A model generated the notes under the pieces. That model had not been told where the DNA came from. It did no database searches and saw only the letters and a program-made list of their open reading frames with translations. Made by a program: the position numbers and the translations under genes. A stretch of 64,000 nucleotides of DNA from Stenotrophomonas maltophilia (GTDB lineage: Bacteria > Pseudomonadota > Gammaproteobacteria > Xanthomonadales > Xanthomonadaceae): assembly GCF_004920835.1 (NCBI RefSeq), contig NZ_QFHO01000004.1, positions 62,001-126,000 on the forward strand, read 5' to 3'. Shown here piece by piece: positions 60,530 through 64,000 of the stretch. Position 1 is the stretch's first letter, and the number at the start of each line of letters is the position of its first letter.

Positions 60530-61831
60530 TCAGGCCAGAGCGGAGAGGGCCTGCACGAGCGCATCCATCTGCTCCGGACGGGTGAACACCGACGGTGTCA
60601 CCCGCACGCACGCGCCGGACTCCAACCCGTCGCGATGGGTGGTGAACACGCGATGCTCATCCAGCAGGCGCTTCTGCAGCGCGATGTTGTCGGCCACGCT
60701 GGTACGCCCGCGCAGGCGGAAGCTGGCCAAGGCGCTGGCCAGCGCCGGATCCGGCGAAGACAGCACTTCGATATGTGCCATCTGCCGCGCCGGTACCGTC
60801 CAGCGCTCGCGCAGGTAACGCAGGCGCGCCTGCTTGTTGGTTACGCCGATACGCTGGTGCAGGGAAATCGCTTCCGGCAGCGCCAGGTAGGCGGCGAAGT
60901 TGACCGTACCGGTATGCACGCGGCTGCCCACCCGGCCATCGTCGGTCTCGCCCATGTACGAATCCAGGTCGGCCACGCGTCCTTTGCGCACGTACATCGC
61001 GCCCACGCCCACCGGTGCGCCGATCCACTTATGCAGGTTGATGCCAACGAAATCGGCCTTCAGGTCCGGCACCGCGTAGTCGATCTGGCCAAAGCCATGT
61101 GCAGCATCGACAATCACATCGATGCCGCGCGCCCGCGCACGCTCGGCGAGCTCGGCCACCGGCAGCACCAGCCCATGGCGGTGGCTGACCTGGGTCAGCA
61201 GTACCAGTTTCAGGCGCGGCAGGCGCGCGAACGCCTCATCGTAGGCCTGCAGGATCTGCTCATGGGTGGGCACCACCGGCAGTGCGATGCGCTCGACCTG
61301 CACGCCACGACGCTGCTGCAGCCAGCGCATCGCGTTGATCATGCTGTCGTAGTCGACGTCGGCGTACAGCACCTGGTCGCCTGCAGCCAGCCGGTTGTAG
61401 CCGCCGATCAGCGCGAGCATCGCTTCGGTGGCGCCACGGGTCAGCGCGATCTCGTCGGCGCCGACGCCAAGCATGTCGGCCACCTGCCGATGCACGGCCA
61501 TGTACTGCGCCGGGAACGCGTGGCGACCGTACCAGGCATTGCCCCGGTTCACTTCGGCGGTATGCCGCTGGTAGCTGGCCAGGGTCTGCTTGCCCATCGC
61601 GCCCCAGTAGCCGTTCTCCAGGTGGTTCACTTCATCGGTGATGTCGAAGTGGCTGGCCACAGCGGCCCAGTAGCCTTCATCGCGGGCCAGCATGTCCGGC
61701 GCCACGGTCGTTGCGGGAATCTGCATGGGTGCAGCGTAACGCGCGGCAGCCGTGGCGGGCAGTGAAGACAGTGCGGCTGCGGCGGGCAGCAAGGTGCCGG
61801 CACGCAGCAGGGAGCGGCGGGTACGGTCCAT
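60530..61831 (-). CDS. Tat-exported class V aminotransferase / isopenicillin-N-epimerase-like protein
   Basis: A 433-residue PLP-dependent fold-type I enzyme with a twin-arginine signal (MDRTRRSLLRAGTLLPAAAA). The aminotransferase class V core reads HLENGYWGAMGKQTLASY, ALTRGATEAMLALIGGYN, DVIVDAAHGFGQIDYAVPDL and PLP Lys in FVGINLHKWIGAPVGVGAMY. It belongs to the cysteine desulfurase/epimerase-like group; the reaction is unknown. PLP enzymes are rarely exported, and Tat export of a folded cofactor-loaded enzyme is consistent. The start overlaps the stop of the TonB-receptor gene (TGATG), so the two are one translational unit. Confidence 0.88.
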   Translation of the reverse strand: MDRTRRSLLRAGTLLPAAAALSSLPATAAARYAAPMQIPATTVAPDMLARDEGYWAAVASHFDITDEVNHLENGYWGAMGKQTLASYQRHTAEVNRGNAWYGRHAFPAQYMAVHRQVADMLGVGADEIALTRGATEAMLALIGGYNRLAAGDQVLYADVDYDSMINAMRWLQQRRGVQVERIALPVVPTHEQILQAYDEAFARLPRLKLVLLTQVSHRHGLVLPVAELAERARARGIDVIVDAAHGFGQIDYAVPDLKADFVGINLHKWIGAPVGVGAMYVRKGRVADLDSYMGETDDGRVGSRVHTGTVNFAAYLALPEAISLHQRIGVTNKQARLRYLRERWTVPARQMAHIEVLSSPDPALASALASFRLRGRTSVADNIALQKRLLDEHRVFTTHRDGLESGACVRVTPSVFTRPEQMDALVQALSALA

Positions 61832-64000
61832 CAGAAGCTCAGCCGGTACTGCGCGTACAGGTTGGCACCGTCGGTGTCGTACGGCGCATTGCGCGAGTAG
61901 ACCAGGCCGCGGCTGGCCTGGAAGACCGCCTCATCCGGATAGCGGTCCAGCACGTTGTCTGCTCCGACGCGCAGGCTGTGGTGTTCATTGATGCGATAGC
62001 CCACGGCAAGGTCGAGGAAGTTCATCGCGCCGAAGCGCTGGTAGATATCGCCCACCGCATTGCCGCTGGCGTCGGTCCAGGCACCGTAGTAGCGCATGCG
62101 CGCCATCAACGACCAGGCGCCGACATCCCAGCTGCCGGTCAGGCTGCCCTTGTGCTCGGGCAGGCGGTCTTCGAACAGCACGCGCTGGGTTTCGTTGGTG
62201 GCCACCGAAGTGCTGCCGTTGTCCACGCGGGTGCGGTTGTAGTTGTAGGCCAGGGTCAGCGTCATACGGCCGGCACCGAGATCGCGCAGGTAGTTGCCGA
62301 CCACGTCCACGCCGGTGGTGGTGGTATCGAAGTCATTGGTGAAGTAGTTCACCGAGGTATAGCCCAGCGGATTGGGAGTACCGGCCGGAATGGCGAAGCT
62401 GGCCGACTGGCTGAAGCGGTCGGTGAGCTTGATCTGGTAGACGTCCACCGAACCGGACAGGCCCAGGTCGGTGCGCCAGGTCAGGCCCAGCGACGCGGTG
62501 CGCGATTCCTCCGGCTTCAGCGGCCTGGCACCGAGCAGCTGCGCCAGCGGATCGTTCGGCGACAGACGACCACTGGTGAAGATCTGCAGCGTGCGCGTAT
62601 CCAGGCCCTGGGTGGTGCTGGTGGTGTTGAGCTGCGCGGGTGTCGGCGCACGGAAGCCGGTGGACACCGTGCCACGCAGGGCCAGATCCGGGGTGATTGC
62701 GAAACGTGCCGAGAGCTTGCCGTCCAGCGTGCTGCCGAAACTGGAGAAGTCTTCATAGCGGCTGGCCGCACCGATACTCCAGCGCTCGCCCAGCGGCACT
62801 TCCATATCCACGTAGGCGGCCTTGCTGCGCTGGCTCCACTGCCCGGCCTGGCTGGCAGAGAAGCCCGGCGCGCCGTTGGAATTGGCCTCCAGGCCTGTCG
62901 CTGCGCCCGGGCCCACCGCGTACGAGGCCGGATCACCGGCACGCACCTGGTAGGTCTCCTGGCGGAACTCACCACCGAAGGCGACGTTGATCGGCTTGGA
63001 CAGCCCACCCACGTCCCACTCGTAGTTGAAGTCGGCGTTGGCGTTCTTCTCGGTCTGGGTCAGGCGGCCGAGATCGAATGCGGTGGGGCTGGCCGGGCCG
63101 AGCGAGGCGTTGATCGAGTTCTTCAGGCTGTAGTCGATCGCGTTGCGGCCGTACGAGGCGCTGACATCCCAGCGCAGCTTGGGTGTGATCTCGCCACGCA
63201 GGCCACCGACCAGCTGCAGGTCGTTCTGGACGTTGCCGTACTGCGGGCTGAAGCCCACCGGATAGATCGAGCGCAGGTTCCAGCCCGGGAAGATGCTGGT
63301 CGTACGGTACGCGCCGGTGGTGGTATCGGGGTTGCGCCAGTTGAAATCGCTGACGCCGTCGCTGTGGCTGTACAGGCCGAAGGCATACAGCTCCAGGGTG
63401 TCGCTGGCATTGGCCTTCAGGTTGAAGCCCACGCGGCGGCTTTCCAGTTCCGGTTGGCCCCAGCGCTGTACCGGGTTGGGCACGTCCAGCTCCGGATGTG
63501 CAGCCTGGAAGGCGATCGCATCCGGGCGCTGGCGGGTGCGCGAGGTGGCGTCGGAGTTGGACGATTCGGCGAACAGCACCAGGCTGCCATAGTCACCCAG
63601 CGACCAGCCGGTGCGTGCGCTGAAATCGCGCGAGGCGCCATCGCCCTGCGCATACTGCGAATAGCCGGCGGTGATCTCGGTACCGGGGCCATCCTCGAGA
63701 ATGATGTTGATGACGCCGGCGATGGCATCCGAGCCGTACTGCGCCGACGCACCATCGCGCAGCACTTCGATGCGCTTGATCGCACTGGTCGGAATCTGTG
63801 CCAGGTCGGCCGCCTGCGCGCCACGGTTGCCGAGCAGCGCGCTACGGTGGAAGCGACGACCGTTGACCAGCACCAACGTCTGATCCGGCGACAGGCCACG
63901 CAGCGTGGCCGGGCGCACGAACACCTGGCCATCCGTCATCGGCAGGCGCTGCACCACGAACGACGGCACCAGCTGCGCCAGCACGTCCTTCAGATCGGTC
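61831..64000 (-). CDS. TonB-dependent receptor (N-terminus beyond the window)
   Basis: At least 723 codons; the frame is open to the right edge (TDLKDVLAQLVPSFVVQRL...), so the true start lies outside. The plug domain is clear: VRPATLRGLSPDQTLVLVNG, RRFHRSALLGNRGAQAADLA, QIPTSAIKRIEVLRDGASAQ and YGSDAIAGVINIIL, the standard R-G-L...VNG...IERIEVLRDGASA-YG...G-VINI signature. The barrel ends with NAPYDTDGANLYAQYRLSF and a C-terminal Phe. Such receptors import iron chelates, vitamins or plant-derived compounds; the ligand is not deducible. It is coupled to the downstream exported PLP enzyme, which may process the imported compound. Confidence 0.93.
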   Translation of the reverse strand, partial: TDLKDVLAQLVPSFVVQRLPMTDGQVFVRPATLRGLSPDQTLVLVNGRRFHRSALLGNRGAQAADLAQIPTSAIKRIEVLRDGASAQYGSDAIAGVINIILEDGPGTEITAGYSQYAQGDGASRDFSARTGWSLGDYGSLVLFAESSNSDATSRTRQRPDAIAFQAAHPELDVPNPVQRWGQPELESRRVGFNLKANASDTLELYAFGLYSHSDGVSDFNWRNPDTTTGAYRTTSIFPGWNLRSIYPVGFSPQYGNVQNDLQLVGGLRGEITPKLRWDVSASYGRNAIDYSLKNSINASLGPASPTAFDLGRLTQTEKNANADFNYEWDVGGLSKPINVAFGGEFRQETYQVRAGDPASYAVGPGAATGLEANSNGAPGFSASQAGQWSQRSKAAYVDMEVPLGERWSIGAASRYEDFSSFGSTLDGKLSARFAITPDLALRGTVSTGFRAPTPAQLNTTSTTQGLDTRTLQIFTSGRLSPNDPLAQLLGARPLKPEESRTASLGLTWRTDLGLSGSVDVYQIKLTDRFSQSASFAIPAGTPNPLGYTSVNYFTNDFDTTTTGVDVVGNYLRDLGAGRMTLTLAYNYNRTRVDNGSTSVATNETQRVLFEDRLPEHKGSLTGSWDVGAWSLMARMRYYGAWTDASGNAVGDIYQRFGAMNFLDLAVGYRINEHHSLRVGADNVLDRYPDEAVFQASRGLVYSRNAPYDTDGANLYAQYRLSF

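Overview
The window is GC-rich chromosomal DNA from a gammaproteobacterium of the Xanthomonadaceae, most likely Stenotrophomonas (S. maltophilia group). Three things point there. Short palindromes starting GTAG (or ending CTAC) sit between most genes, in the style of the SMAG repeats described in S. maltophilia. The set of core genes fits. The host codon use is strongly G/C at third positions. No rRNA, tRNA, CRISPR array, prophage or insertion sequence was recognised. Both ends cut through genes: a POT peptide transporter on the left and a TonB-dependent receptor on the right.

Left part (1-17 kb): a peptide transporter, tryptophan 2,3-dioxygenase, and a four-gene 2-oxoacid dehydrogenase operon (E1 alpha, E1 beta, a tandem-SH3 protein, E2) closed by a clear intrinsic terminator. 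Then come a VOC protein, a secreted S1 serine protease in lower-GC DNA, a WYL regulator with an NAD(P)-binding protein, a diguanylate cyclase, a DUF808 membrane protein, a UbiB-type kinase and an OpgB-type phosphoglycerol transferase. A 550-base gene-free stretch (17.4-17.97 kb) holds two inverted copies of a nested-hairpin element.

Middle (18-32 kb): a mechanosensitive channel, a lipocalin, an amine oxidase-like flavoprotein, two divergent PepSY genes beside a PhoP/PhoQ-like two-component system with a probable direct-repeat PhoP box, divergent speA and speE (polyamine synthesis) sharing a perfect 11-bp inverted repeat, lpxO, a small RIO-like kinase, a PII protein and ubiK.

Accessory block (32.7-40.3 kb): an apparent insertion between ubiK and comM. 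It carries the rifampin ADP-ribosyltransferase gene arr, lipoprotein and secreted unknowns, a degenerate fused second copy of ubiK-arr, DUF4279 and DUF998 genes, a strongly structured leader before a 118-residue unknown, and a three-gene operon of exported and HEAT-like proteins.

Right part (40-64 kb): comM, a TonB receptor, yidA, an ExoD-like protein, a sorbosone dehydrogenase-like lipoprotein, a kexin-like secreted protease followed by a separate propeptide-like protein, the cyoABCD quinol oxidase operon with a SCO protein, and a divergent MocR regulator locus. Two copies of the same operator shape (CATACAA-N9-TTGTATG) control this locus: one lies before the first MocR gene, the other before a small membrane protein, thioredoxin-like protein and second MocR gene. 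The window ends with a Tat-exported class V aminotransferase-like protein co-transcribed with a TonB receptor.
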